The notes under the pieces: generated by a model
Told to the model about the DNA's origin: nothing
Database searches by the model: none
Seen by the model: only the letters and a program-made list of their open reading frames with translations
Translations under genes and position numbers: made by a program
From: Desulfobulbaceae bacterium
GTDB taxonomy: Bacteria; Desulfobacterota; Desulfobulbia; Desulfobulbales; Desulfocapsaceae
DNA length: 9,214 nt
Assembly: GCA_030599175.1 (NCBI GenBank)
Contig: JAUVON010000092.1
Span: 1 to 9,214, forward strand
Direction of reading: 5' to 3'
Shown here: positions 1-5,336 of the stretch, piece after piece
Layout of the letters: every line of letters starts with the position of its first letter
How positions within the stretch are numbered: position 1 is the stretch's first letter

Positions 1-402
1 GCCAAATGCTTTATCCCGGTCTGTAATACCATGACGTTTCTGCAGCCAGGTGGGATCATTATAACTCAGAGTTACAGCGCCTTTTTCATCTTCCCATATC
101 AGGACCTTGAGGGGCAGGTCAATGCCGATGGTCTGACTACTCTGCATAAGCTGGGTGCCGAGCTTTGGATTGCCAAAGATGAGCAATTCTGTCGCTCGAA
201 GTGTAGACCCTGATTTTACTGCCGCTGCTGCGTGGTTAACCCGGGCAACGACGTTGAAGCCTTTATCTTTGACGATTTTTTCAAACCGATCCATAGTTTC
301 TTTTACACTATGGCTGCTGGCTTTATTGATCAGTCCTTCGGCAGCCTGGATAGTTGTACAGGTAAAAAAGAGTGCAGTTATCAGCATGAAGAATATTTTC
401 AT
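1..402 (-). CDS. Secreted DUF302 domain protein (partial, 3' end outside window)
   Basis: Reading leftwards from an ATG at 402-400 there are 134 uninterrupted codons to the window edge, so the C-terminus is missing. Residues 1-20 (MKIFFMLITALFFTCTTIQA) form a signal peptide with a short basic start, a hydrophobic core and an Ala-type cleavage site, so the protein is probably exported. The mature part matches the DUF302 pattern: a segment equivalent to 'KGFNVVARVNHAAAA', then 'ELLIFGNPKLGTQLMQ', then 'IGIDLPLKVLIWEDEKG' and 'VTLSYNDPTWLQKRHGI'. DUF302 proteins are small alpha/beta proteins of unknown biochemical role, found as periplasmic or cytoplasmic single-domain proteins. A CCGGAG ribosome binding site lies about 8 nt before the ATG. 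The gene is divergent from the phytase-like gene, with 99 bp between them. The family call is confident; the function is unknown. Confidence 0.85.
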   Translation of the reverse strand, partial: MKIFFMLITALFFTCTTIQAAEGLINKASSHSVKETMDRFEKIVKDKGFNVVARVNHAAAAVKSGSTLRATELLIFGNPKLGTQLMQSSQTIGIDLPLKVLIWEDEKGAVTLSYNDPTWLQKRHGITDRDKAFG

Positions 403-445
403 GTTAAAATCTCCGGTTGTTGTTAATAAGAGGAACTGTGAAACC

Positions 446-473
446 ACCATATATCTTAACGGCCTTTTGGCAA
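446..473 (-). promoter_or_regulatory. Possible sigma70-type promoter for the DUF302 gene
   Basis: On the minus strand TTGCCA (473-468) resembles a -35 box, and TATGGT (451-446) resembles a -10 box 16 nt further on. This lies about 45 nt upstream of the DUF302 start codon, in the 99-bp divergent spacer. The -10 match is only four of six, so this is a weak prediction. No clear promoter was recognised for the phytase-like gene on the other side. Confidence 0.25.
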
Positions 474-501
474 GGGTGATCAAGTTGTTAAGAGACTACC
501 G

Positions 502-1599
502 ATGATATCCATATTGATACGTATCTTCTGTTTTATCCTACTGGCGTTTACCTTTTTGATTAAATCTGTCTGGGCGGAAAACGAGCTGGAGCTGTTAGGC
601 CAGGTGATTTTTCCTACCGGGTTGATGTATGAAAACACAGAGGTGGGAGGACTTTCCGGAATCAGCTATGCTCCCGGAGAAGATATCTACTATGTGATTT
701 CAGATGATCGAAGTCTAAGGCAGCCGGCAAGGTTCTATAGGCTGACTATTGACATATCGGAAAACCGGGTGAAGAACAGTTCTGTTAAAATCACCGGGGT
801 AACCTTATTGCAAAATGAAGAGGGGAAAACTTTTAAAGCGGGCTCTGTAGATCCTGAAGGTATAGCAGTTGCAGAAAACGGTAGGCTGTTTATCAGCTCG
901 GAAGGGGTGACTGGAAAACTCATCCCTCCTTTTGTCGCACTCTTCAGTTCCGCAGGGAGACAGCTTAAAACGATGACAGTACCGGAGAAGTTTTTGCCAA
1001 CGCCTGATGGTAATCGCGGCGTCAGGGATAATATGGGCTTTGAATCACTGACCCTTTCAGCTGATGGCAGGTTCCTTACCACAGCTTCCGAGAATGCACT
1101 GGTGCAGGATGGACCGAAGGCCACACTCACTCAACGTTCCCCCAGTCGCCTGATCATCTTTGCCAAAGAGAGCGGAAAGGTTGTAAATGAGTATATATAT
1201 TTGACCGATCCTGTCCCTGAGGCGCCTGCAGTGCCGGGCGCTTTACATGTAAATGGCCTTGTGGAGCTGGTGGCCCTGCAGGATGAAGGCTGCTACCTTG
1301 CCCTTGAAAGAGCGTATTCAGATGGGGAAGGTTTCAATATTCGTCTCTACCGTACGTTCGTAAAGAGCAAAGATGATGCAGACTTGCCTTTGATCCTGTC
1401 GAAAGAACTGGTACTTAATTTTGATACCCTTGGTATCCCTCTAGACAATCTGGAGGGAATGAGTTTTGGTCCGGATTTACCTGATGGAAGAAGATCCCTG
1501 GTGATAATCAGTGATAATAATTTCTCCAGGAAGCAGTTCACCCAGATTCTTGTCTTTGCAGTGGAAGCGGATTCTATTCATCCCACAGTTCTTCAATAG
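502..1599 (+). CDS. Secreted phytase-like / esterase-like beta-propeller protein
   Basis: This 365-residue protein has a signal peptide at residues 1-25, with a long hydrophobic stretch and cleavage after 'KSVWA', so it should be periplasmic or secreted. The mature part has the hallmarks of the 'esterase-like activity of phytase' family (phytase-like domain, PF13449): GGLSGISY at 49-56, a YYVISDD block soon after, a DPEGIA motif near 120, a conserved 'MGFESLTLSADGRFL' block near 180-195, and C-terminal 'DNLEGMSFGPDLPDGRR' followed by 'VIISDNNF'. The length fits that family. Members are predicted beta-propellers; the actual substrate is usually unknown, and phosphate-ester hydrolysis is only implied by the family name. 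The ATG at 502 has a weak AAGAG ribosome binding site. The 3' end overlaps the convergent aldo/keto reductase gene by 26 bp, so the two transcripts are complementary there. Confidence 0.8.
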   Translation: MISILIRIFCFILLAFTFLIKSVWAENELELLGQVIFPTGLMYENTEVGGLSGISYAPGEDIYYVISDDRSLRQPARFYRLTIDISENRVKNSSVKITGVTLLQNEEGKTFKAGSVDPEGIAVAENGRLFISSEGVTGKLIPPFVALFSSAGRQLKTMTVPEKFLPTPDGNRGVRDNMGFESLTLSADGRFLTTASENALVQDGPKATLTQRSPSRLIIFAKESGKVVNEYIYLTDPVPEAPAVPGALHVNGLVELVALQDEGCYLALERAYSDGEGFNIRLYRTFVKSKDDADLPLILSKELVLNFDTLGIPLDNLEGMSFGPDLPDGRRSLVIISDNNFSRKQFTQILVFAVEADSIHPTVLQ

Positions 1600-2533
1600 T
1601 ATAGGGTGATCCCGGAGCTGTCCAGAAAGAGCCGTCAACATATCTGTATCCCAGGTCGAGTTCGGCTATCGTTGTCATATCTTCTTTATCAAGTGTGATG
1701 TTACGTTCTGCGGTTGCAAGGTTTTCTTTAAGGCGGCCGGGGTTAACGGATTTTGGAATGACCACGGTTTCCCTTTGCAACCCCCAGCTCAGCAGAACCT
1801 GTCCGGGTGTTATAGAGTGCTTTTCTGCGATCTCAGAGATCTTTGGGTTGGTGATCAGGGTTGGTTCGTCTGCTTTTTTCAGACGCTTGGGCCGATCTGC
1901 AGATCCCAGGGGAGAATATGCGGTCAGGACTATATGGTTCTCTTTACAGTAGTTGAGCATCTTGCTTTGCTGGAGGTAGGGATGGAGCTCAATCTGGTTT
2001 ACTGCAGGTTTGACAGAAGACGTTTCCAGGAGTTCAGCCAGTTTTTTGATACTGAAATTGCAGACGCCTATATTCTTGACCAGCCCTTTGTCAACGCACT
2101 TTTCCATGGCCTGCCAGGTCTCAAGGGTGGGAACATCAGAGAGGGGGATAAGGTCTTCGCCGCCTCGTGGGAAAAAGATGTCCGGGCGAATGACTACCGG
2201 CCAGTGAATCAGGTAGAGATCAAGATAGTCAAGATGGAGATCTTTCAGTGATTTTTTCAATGCCGGTTCAACATCCTCAGGCGCATGGGCATTGTTCCAT
2301 AGTTTTGAGGTGATCCATAGATCTCCACGATCTACTGCTCCTTTATCGACAGCGGAGGAGATGGCTTCACCTATCTCATTTTCATTATCATAGGCGGGAG
2401 CACAGTCGATATGACGATAGCCAAGAGAAAGGGCCTTCTTTACCGCGCCATAAGTTTGATTTTTGTTTGATTTCCAGGTTCCAAGACCAAGGGCCGGGAT
2501 TTTACTGCCGTTCGATAAGCTGATCTGTTTCAT
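1574..2533 (-). CDS. Aldo/keto reductase
   Basis: This 319-residue cytosolic NAD(P)H-dependent reductase belongs to the aldo/keto reductase superfamily and has a normal length for the (beta/alpha)8 barrel. The full catalytic tetrad is visible: D43 and Y48 (DCAPAYDNENEIGEA), K77 (ITSKLW) and H110 (LIHWP). Other family signatures are LGLGTW at 15-20, NIGVCNFS in the middle, QIELHPYLQQ, and a C-terminal cofactor-binding segment 'VVIPKSVNPGRLKEN'. Such enzymes reduce aldehydes, ketones or sugars; the true substrate cannot be read from sequence. The closest-looking subgroup is the xylose/aldose reductase type rather than the potassium-channel beta-subunit type. The ATG at 2533 is preceded by AAGGAAT, a good ribosome binding site. 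That site is also one copy of the target duplication of the inserted element just upstream, so the promoter must lie in or beyond the element. Confidence 0.95.
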   Translation of the reverse strand: MKQISLSNGSKIPALGLGTWKSNKNQTYGAVKKALSLGYRHIDCAPAYDNENEIGEAISSAVDKGAVDRGDLWITSKLWNNAHAPEDVEPALKKSLKDLHLDYLDLYLIHWPVVIRPDIFFPRGGEDLIPLSDVPTLETWQAMEKCVDKGLVKNIGVCNFSIKKLAELLETSSVKPAVNQIELHPYLQQSKMLNYCKENHIVLTAYSPLGSADRPKRLKKADEPTLITNPKISEIAEKHSITPGQVLLSWGLQRETVVIPKSVNPGRLKENLATAERNITLDKEDMTTIAELDLGYRYVDGSFWTAPGSPYTIEELWDE

Positions 2534-2536
2534 GAT

Positions 2537-2543
2537 ATTCCTT
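2537..2543. repeat. Target-site duplication, left copy, of element 1 (also the ribosome binding site of the aldo/keto reductase)
   Basis: ATTCCTT here is repeated exactly at 2677-2683 on the far side of element 1. The identity extends to 10 bp (ATTCCTTGAT) if the first three bases after it are counted, but those belong to the element on this side. Read on the minus strand it is AAGGAAT, the Shine-Dalgarno sequence of the reductase gene starting at 2533. Confidence 0.75.
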
Positions 2544-2676
2544 GATGGCGTCGTAAAAAGTCCGCCGCTCCGTCATTCCCGCGCAGGCGGGAATCTAGAA
2601 TGTATTGAAATAACTGGATTCCCGCCTGCGCGGGAATGACGGAATAGCGAATAATTTGAGTTTTTATGAGTTTATC
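2544..2676. mobile_element. MITE-like palindromic element, copy 1 (133 bp)
   Basis: The ends are imperfect inverted repeats starting with GAT: GATGGCGTCGTAAAAAGTC on the left, and on the right, read in reverse complement, GATAAACTCATAAAAACTC. Inside are perfect 26-bp complementary arms (2570-2595 and 2617-2642) around a 21-nt loop. The element is flanked by the 7-bp direct repeat ATTCCTT, as expected after transposition. It contains no reading frame, so it would need a transposase supplied elsewhere. A second, diverged copy lies at 4583-4732. It sits between the aldo/keto reductase start and any upstream promoter, and downstream of the minus-strand membrane protein gene, where its hairpin could also stop transcription. 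Confidence 0.8.
2570..2642. repeat. Perfect 26-bp inverted repeat inside element 1
   Basis: The arms 2570-2595 and 2617-2642 are exactly complementary. Each arm is itself a small palindrome of the form ATTCCC-N8-GGGAAT (left arm: 2575-2594). The same pattern describes the dRS3 repeats of Neisseria, but similarity of such a short palindrome does not prove common descent. In RNA it would form a very stable GC-rich stem, without a typical downstream U-run. Confidence 0.9.
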
Positions 2677-2683
2677 ATTCCTT
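2677..2683. repeat. Target-site duplication, right copy, of element 1
   Basis: This is an exact ATTCCTT copy matching 2537-2543. It lies in the loop and arm of a small palindrome, TTTATCA (2671-2677) and TGATAAA (2683-2689), formed jointly by the element end and the adjacent host sequence. Confidence 0.7.
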
Positions 2684-2726
2684 GATAAAAGATTACTCTG
2701 CAGTTTGGATTTTGTTCTTCAAAACA

Positions 2727-2753
2727 ATATTAGCACTGATCGGGTTTTAACAA
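2727..2753 (-). promoter_or_regulatory. Weak candidate promoter for the aldo/keto reductase, displaced by element 1
   Basis: On the minus strand TTGTTA (2753-2748) and TAATAT (2732-2727) resemble -35 and -10 boxes with a 15-nt spacer. If real, the transcript would run through the whole of element 1 before reaching the reductase. Matches and spacing are mediocre. It is recorded because nothing better was seen between element 1 and the membrane protein gene. Confidence 0.15.
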
Positions 2754-2779
2754 GCATTTACCCGAATAGATCGGAACTT

Positions 2780-3184
2780 TTAAAAAAGCAGCCTGTGGCG
2801 ATAGAGCTTCGGAGCATGGGAGCCTATGGAAGCGAGAATAAAGGCTGCCACGATAGTCAGTGTTCCAGGGAGAAAGCCGTGATAAGCAAGGCCGATCATA
2901 ATAAGTTTAATAAAAGTGGTGAGCCCGGAAAGCTCTCTGTAAAATTGTCTGTGTCTCATAGCTTCTACTAAAAGTAGTGCTATGCCGCTGGTGGTGGCCA
3001 GCAGAACATAAGGAGGGGGAGGCCGGCCTATCTCACTGAGAAGAAAAGAGCTCAGAAACACCGCCGCACCGATCTGGTGTATAGCTCTGATACCGATCGA
3101 AAGCTTAAGTACCCAGAAAGGTCGGGGGCCTGTCCGCCCCATTCGGATATTGTCGGAATTAATGTTACCCTTCATTGAAGCCAT
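2780..3184 (-). CDS. Small integral membrane protein of unknown function
   Basis: The product is 134 residues from the ATG at 3184. A TTG three bases upstream and an ATG at 3175 are alternatives, and a GAAG stretch 5' of 3184 gives only weak support. About four hydrophobic segments are visible: roughly 24-49, 59-76, 88-105 and 107-121. The first is interrupted by charged and His residues (R33, H36, Q37). A proline run follows (P55-P58, RPPPPY), then a basic loop (MRHRQFYRE, 76-84). The tail IGSHAPKLYRHR (120-131) looks like a conserved cytoplasmic end. I do not recognise the family for certain. The reading frame is long for this AT-rich region, and the regular hydrophobic/charged pattern argues that it is real. 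Its 3' side faces element 1. An identical 17-bp end sequence, in opposite orientations, lies on both sides of the gene (2544-2560 and 3482-3498). Confidence 0.6.
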   Translation of the reverse strand: MASMKGNINSDNIRMGRTGPRPFWVLKLSIGIRAIHQIGAAVFLSSFLLSEIGRPPPPYVLLATTSGIALLLVEAMRHRQFYRELSGLTTFIKLIMIGLAYHGFLPGTLTIVAAFILASIGSHAPKLYRHRLLF

Positions 3185-3540
3185 CAATCTTCAGCCTTGC
3201 TTGAGTTTATAGAAAAATTGCCTGCTACACCTTGAATATACATTTAGTGCCTTACTCTAGAACTTCTGTAATAAAAAACAAGCAATCGAGGAAGGTCGTT
3301 TAAAATTATATGGTTGAATATATTTCCATGGCACTTATCCAAGCATTCTAAAATTCCGATTTATTCGGGTTACTAATGTATAGACAGCCTTTCTGTCCAG
3401 GTATTTTTCTTTTTGATCCTGGATCCATCACTTGATCATTCTTCTTGGTGCATTATCGTAGAGCTGTAGTCGATTTCTTTTCTTTTTACGACGCCATCTG
3501 CTTATAGAACAGATGACTTTCATATCAGTAGGAGAATATT
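3185..3540. other. 356-bp divergent intergenic region with an orphan element end
   Basis: This stretch is AT-rich, with stop codons in all frames and no convincing small gene. It separates the minus-strand membrane protein from the plus-strand FKBP-like gene, so it should hold both promoters; none is a clear consensus match. Visible details are a CCAGG...CCTGG dyad (3397-3401 and 3418-3422), the 17-bp element end at 3482-3498, a CATCTG/CAGATG hairpin (3495-3500 and 3510-3515, loop 9 nt) overlapping that end, and the ribosome binding site AGGAGA just before 3541. Confidence 0.5.
3482..3498. repeat. Orphan terminal repeat of the MITE-like element
   Basis: CTTTTTACGACGCCATC is the exact reverse complement of the left end of element 1 (2544-2560), 17 of 17 bases. 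No core palindrome and no matching second end were found in the preceding 150 bp, so it looks like a solo or decayed end. Together with 2544-2560 it brackets a 955-bp segment containing the membrane protein gene. Confidence 0.75.
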
Positions 3541-3939
3541 TTGATAAGAACAATTGAGAATTTAACAAAAGTGGCGGTTGCTTTAAAGGCGGGGAGTGAG
3601 AAGGGCAGGTATAATTTCACACCGGAGCCTGTAGACTTTGATTTTATATTTGGAGCAGGCAGTGCCGGGTTTTGCACTTTGGAATCCGTTCTTTATGAAA
3701 AAGGTGAGGGTGATAAAATCAGTTTAACCATTCCTGCAGCTGAGGTTTCTGAAACTTTTGGCCATCTGCACATGCCAATATACTGCGCTCTCGGGTTACA
3801 AAATTCAGCTGATCCGCTGTTTCTGGAAGTCACTGTAACCGGTGTAAGCGAAGCTGACAGTCGGGAGCTTGTGCAGTCAATCGCCAGGGGAGCGAGCCAT
3901 AGCTGTGGCGGCGGTAGCTGCGATTGCGGTTGCGGTTGA
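3541..3939 (+). CDS. Small FKBP/SlyD-like protein with Cys-rich metal-binding tail (putative)
   Basis: This 132-residue protein starts at TTG 3541, a choice supported by AGGAGA at 3530-3535, five to six nt upstream. Residues about 10-115 follow the FKBP-domain pattern of SlyD-type peptidyl-prolyl isomerases: VAVALKAGSEKG for the first strand, then FDFIFGAGS (33-41), LESVLYEKGEGDKISLTIP (47-65), then AAEVSETFGHLHMPI, and a final strand LFLEVTVTGVSEADSREL. SlyD's inserted chaperone flap is missing or very short. The tail, HSCGGGSCDCGCG (120-132), has H120, C122, C127, C129 and C131, recalling the Cys/His-rich tail with which SlyD binds nickel. I infer a cytoplasmic metallochaperone or folding helper; isomerase activity is uncertain because the domain is diverged. 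It converges on the DUF3786 gene with one base between the stop codons. It could instead be an unrelated small beta-barrel. Confidence 0.55.
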   Translation: MIRTIENLTKVAVALKAGSEKGRYNFTPEPVDFDFIFGAGSAGFCTLESVLYEKGEGDKISLTIPAAEVSETFGHLHMPIYCALGLQNSADPLFLEVTVTGVSEADSRELVQSIARGASHSCGGGSCDCGCG

Positions 3940-3940
3940 G

Positions 3941-4546
3941 TCAGTGTCTGTCCTCTCCTCCGATTCGTGTACAAACTTCGTATACCAGGGCAAAGATAAT
4001 ATCTAAAGAGAGATGTTCGGTGATTGATCTGTCATAGAGTAATTTTGCCTCAGCCGGGAAATCCTCATCTCCCATCCAGTAGAGCACCGTTACAGGGATC
4101 CTGGGGGCTATCCTGAAGGTAAAGGCAGCGTCTCCCATGTCGATGGGGGTTCCCTGCAGTTGTTTGCATCTCTTTTTGAATGCTTCTATATCATTATTGA
4201 AGCGGTTGCAAATCAGATCCGTAGGAATATCATGGGGGCCGCGAAAGAAAGTGCCGCCGCCCGGAATATCTTTATCTGATATCCATTCACCAGATGTCCT
4301 GATATCTTTTGCTCTCAGAAGGTAATAGATGATGAAGAGAGGAAAATACTCATGGGGAGGTATGAAATCGTTATTTATACCTGTGACTGAACATTTTTTA
4401 GAATCTATTTCAAACTCATTTACCCAGAGTCCTATGGTATAGGTCTCCTTTTCGGCATTGTAACTGCACAACGCCTGGCGACATATATCAGCAGGTTCCT
4501 GCTCGGCCAGTTCTATGAAATAACTGTTGTCGATTCTGTCTGTCAC
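3941..4546 (-). CDS. DUF3786 domain protein (putative metal-binding)
   Basis: This 201-residue cytosolic protein starts at GTG 4546, preceded by a weak GAGAAAGA ribosome binding site. It matches DUF3786 (PF12654), a family of strict anaerobes and archaea with no settled function, described as putative metal-binding. Supporting blocks are IGLWVNEFEID (38-48), the helix 'HEYFPLFIIYYLLRAKDI' (65-82), GEWISDKDIPGGGTFFRGPH (86-105), and the most diagnostic segment WMGDEDFPAEAKLLYDRSI (157-175). Cysteines at 22, 27 and 52 and others in the C-terminal half are scattered rather than forming an obvious Fe-S motif. The fused ferredoxin-like domain carried by some members is absent. Element 2 lies just upstream. 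Without it the gene would begin about 32 nt after the HD-domain gene, so it was probably the last gene of the haem operon. Confidence 0.8.
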   Translation of the reverse strand: MTDRIDNSYFIELAEQEPADICRQALCSYNAEKETYTIGLWVNEFEIDSKKCSVTGINNDFIPPHEYFPLFIIYYLLRAKDIRTSGEWISDKDIPGGGTFFRGPHDIPTDLICNRFNNDIEAFKKRCKQLQGTPIDMGDAAFTFRIAPRIPVTVLYWMGDEDFPAEAKLLYDRSITEHLSLDIIFALVYEVCTRIGGEDRH

Positions 4547-4576
4547 TCTTTCTCACTCTGTAGTTCAGAATTTGTT

Positions 4577-4582
4577 AATTAT
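4577..4582. repeat. Target-site duplication, left copy, of element 2
   Basis: AATTAT is repeated at 4733-4738; the identity extends to AATTATG if the next base is counted. On the minus strand the other copy supplies the stop codon of the HD-domain gene. Confidence 0.65.
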
Positions 4583-4732
4583 GATTGTGTCATAAAAAGT
4601 CCCCAACTTCGTCATTCCCGCGTAGGCGGGAATCCAGAACGTATTGAAATGACTGGATCGAAGTCTTCGCTTATCTCCCGCCTACACGGGAATGACGGGA
4701 AGGTGAAGAGTTTTGGTTTTTACGAATCCATC
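4583..4732. mobile_element. MITE-like palindromic element, copy 2 (150 bp)
   Basis: The left end is GATTGTGTCATAAAAAGTCC. The right end, in reverse complement, is GATGGATTCGTAAAAA. The core arms 4610-4631 and 4676-4697 are complementary over 22 bp with one mismatch. The loop shares 'GTATTGAAAT' and 'ACTGGAT' with element 1 but has about 17 extra bases after ACTGGAT, beginning CGAAGTCTTCG, a small palindrome. Flanking AATTAT repeats (4577-4582 and 4733-4738) mark the insertion. It has no coding capacity. It lies immediately after the HD-domain gene, where its stem-loop may end or attenuate transcription of the ahbD-hemE-HD operon. Confidence 0.8.
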
Positions 4733-4738
4733 AATTAT
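4733..4738. repeat. Target-site duplication, right copy, of element 2
   Basis: AATTAT matches 4577-4582. Bases 4735-4737 are the TAA stop codon of the HD-domain gene on the minus strand. The same TAA exists in the left copy, so the insertion did not change the encoded protein. Confidence 0.65.
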
Positions 4739-5331
4739 GTCCTGGAAAAAGGTTCCTGCGAGACAAGCAGGGGCACCTGATCGGCAGTGAAATCAAGAAA
4801 ATTGAAAAGATATACCTCAAGTTCCTGACACTGTTGAAAGTTTAATCGTATATAGTGCTCTCTTTTTGGATCACTGTTGCCGTATCGTTCAATGATGTAG
4901 TCAAGGCGGCTGTCTAAAGACACAATTTCGTCATGGCGAACTCTTTTGTCCGCATAATAGACAAGCTCTTTGGCGGGAAAGAGACCCTGTTGATAAAGTT
5001 CAGCTGTGAATTCTTCAAGAATGACATGTTCTCTGACTATTTCCCCAATTTCAGGAAAACCCAGTGCACAGCATAGCTCGTCCCCCCGGGCGGCGTGCAG
5101 GCAATTTATCTTCAAACACTCTGTTTTGGCGATATCATGGAGGAGGGCACCTGCGATTACAAATTCCCTTGTGGGCAGCGGGGAAATGGCTCTCTTCGCC
5201 TCCACGAGTCCGTCAATCAAAAGTTCGGCAACCCTGGCCACCTTGAAAGAGTGGGCCCGAATATTAACGAGCATTTGATGAAGGTCAATAAAGTCAAGGC
5301 ACTGGTTTACAGTAGGAGTAGGCGGCGTCAT
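4735..5331 (-). CDS. HD-domain metal-dependent phosphohydrolase
   Basis: This 198-residue cytosolic protein carries an HD domain. Metal-binding residues in order are H27 (RAHSFKVARVAELL), H65-D66 (AGALLHDIAK), H79, H102 (VREHVILEEF) and D128 (YYADKRV). The block YADKRVRHDEIVSLDSRLDY and the nearby IIERYG are typical of a small-HD subgroup annotated only as 'HD domain-containing' or 'phosphohydrolase'. The family hydrolyses phosphate esters, often of nucleotides, but the substrate here is unknown. The gene starts 5 nt after the hemE stop. An AAGGGA sequence overlaps the hemE stop unusually close to the ATG at 5331, so translation is probably coupled to hemE, or the true start is slightly downstream (for example M20). 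Operon membership suggests a link to haem or corrin metabolism, but nothing in the sequence shows this directly. Confidence 0.85.
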   Translation of the reverse strand: MTPPTPTVNQCLDFIDLHQMLVNIRAHSFKVARVAELLIDGLVEAKRAISPLPTREFVIAGALLHDIAKTECLKINCLHAARGDELCCALGFPEIGEIVREHVILEEFTAELYQQGLFPAKELVYYADKRVRHDEIVSLDSRLDYIIERYGNSDPKREHYIRLNFQQCQELEVYLFNFLDFTADQVPLLVSQEPFSRT

Positions 5332-5336
5332 TTCCC

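Noticed and set aside
155..505. 116-codon plus-strand frame
   Set aside because: It lies antisense to the DUF302 gene, has no domain-like sequence, and the opposite strand gives a clear signal peptide and family match.
735..1130. 131-codon minus-strand frame inside the phytase-like gene
   Set aside because: It is a Ser/Pro-rich shadow of a well-supported plus-strand gene, with no ribosome binding site or family match.
2666..2971. 101-codon plus-strand frame
   Set aside because: It overlaps the membrane protein gene on the other strand, starts partly inside the element duplication, and has no recognisable protein pattern.
3173..3184. Resemblance of the membrane gene start (TTGATGGCTTC on the minus strand) to the element end
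   Set aside because: Only about nine bases agree and the TAAAAAG part is missing; it falls in codons of the gene and is most likely chance.
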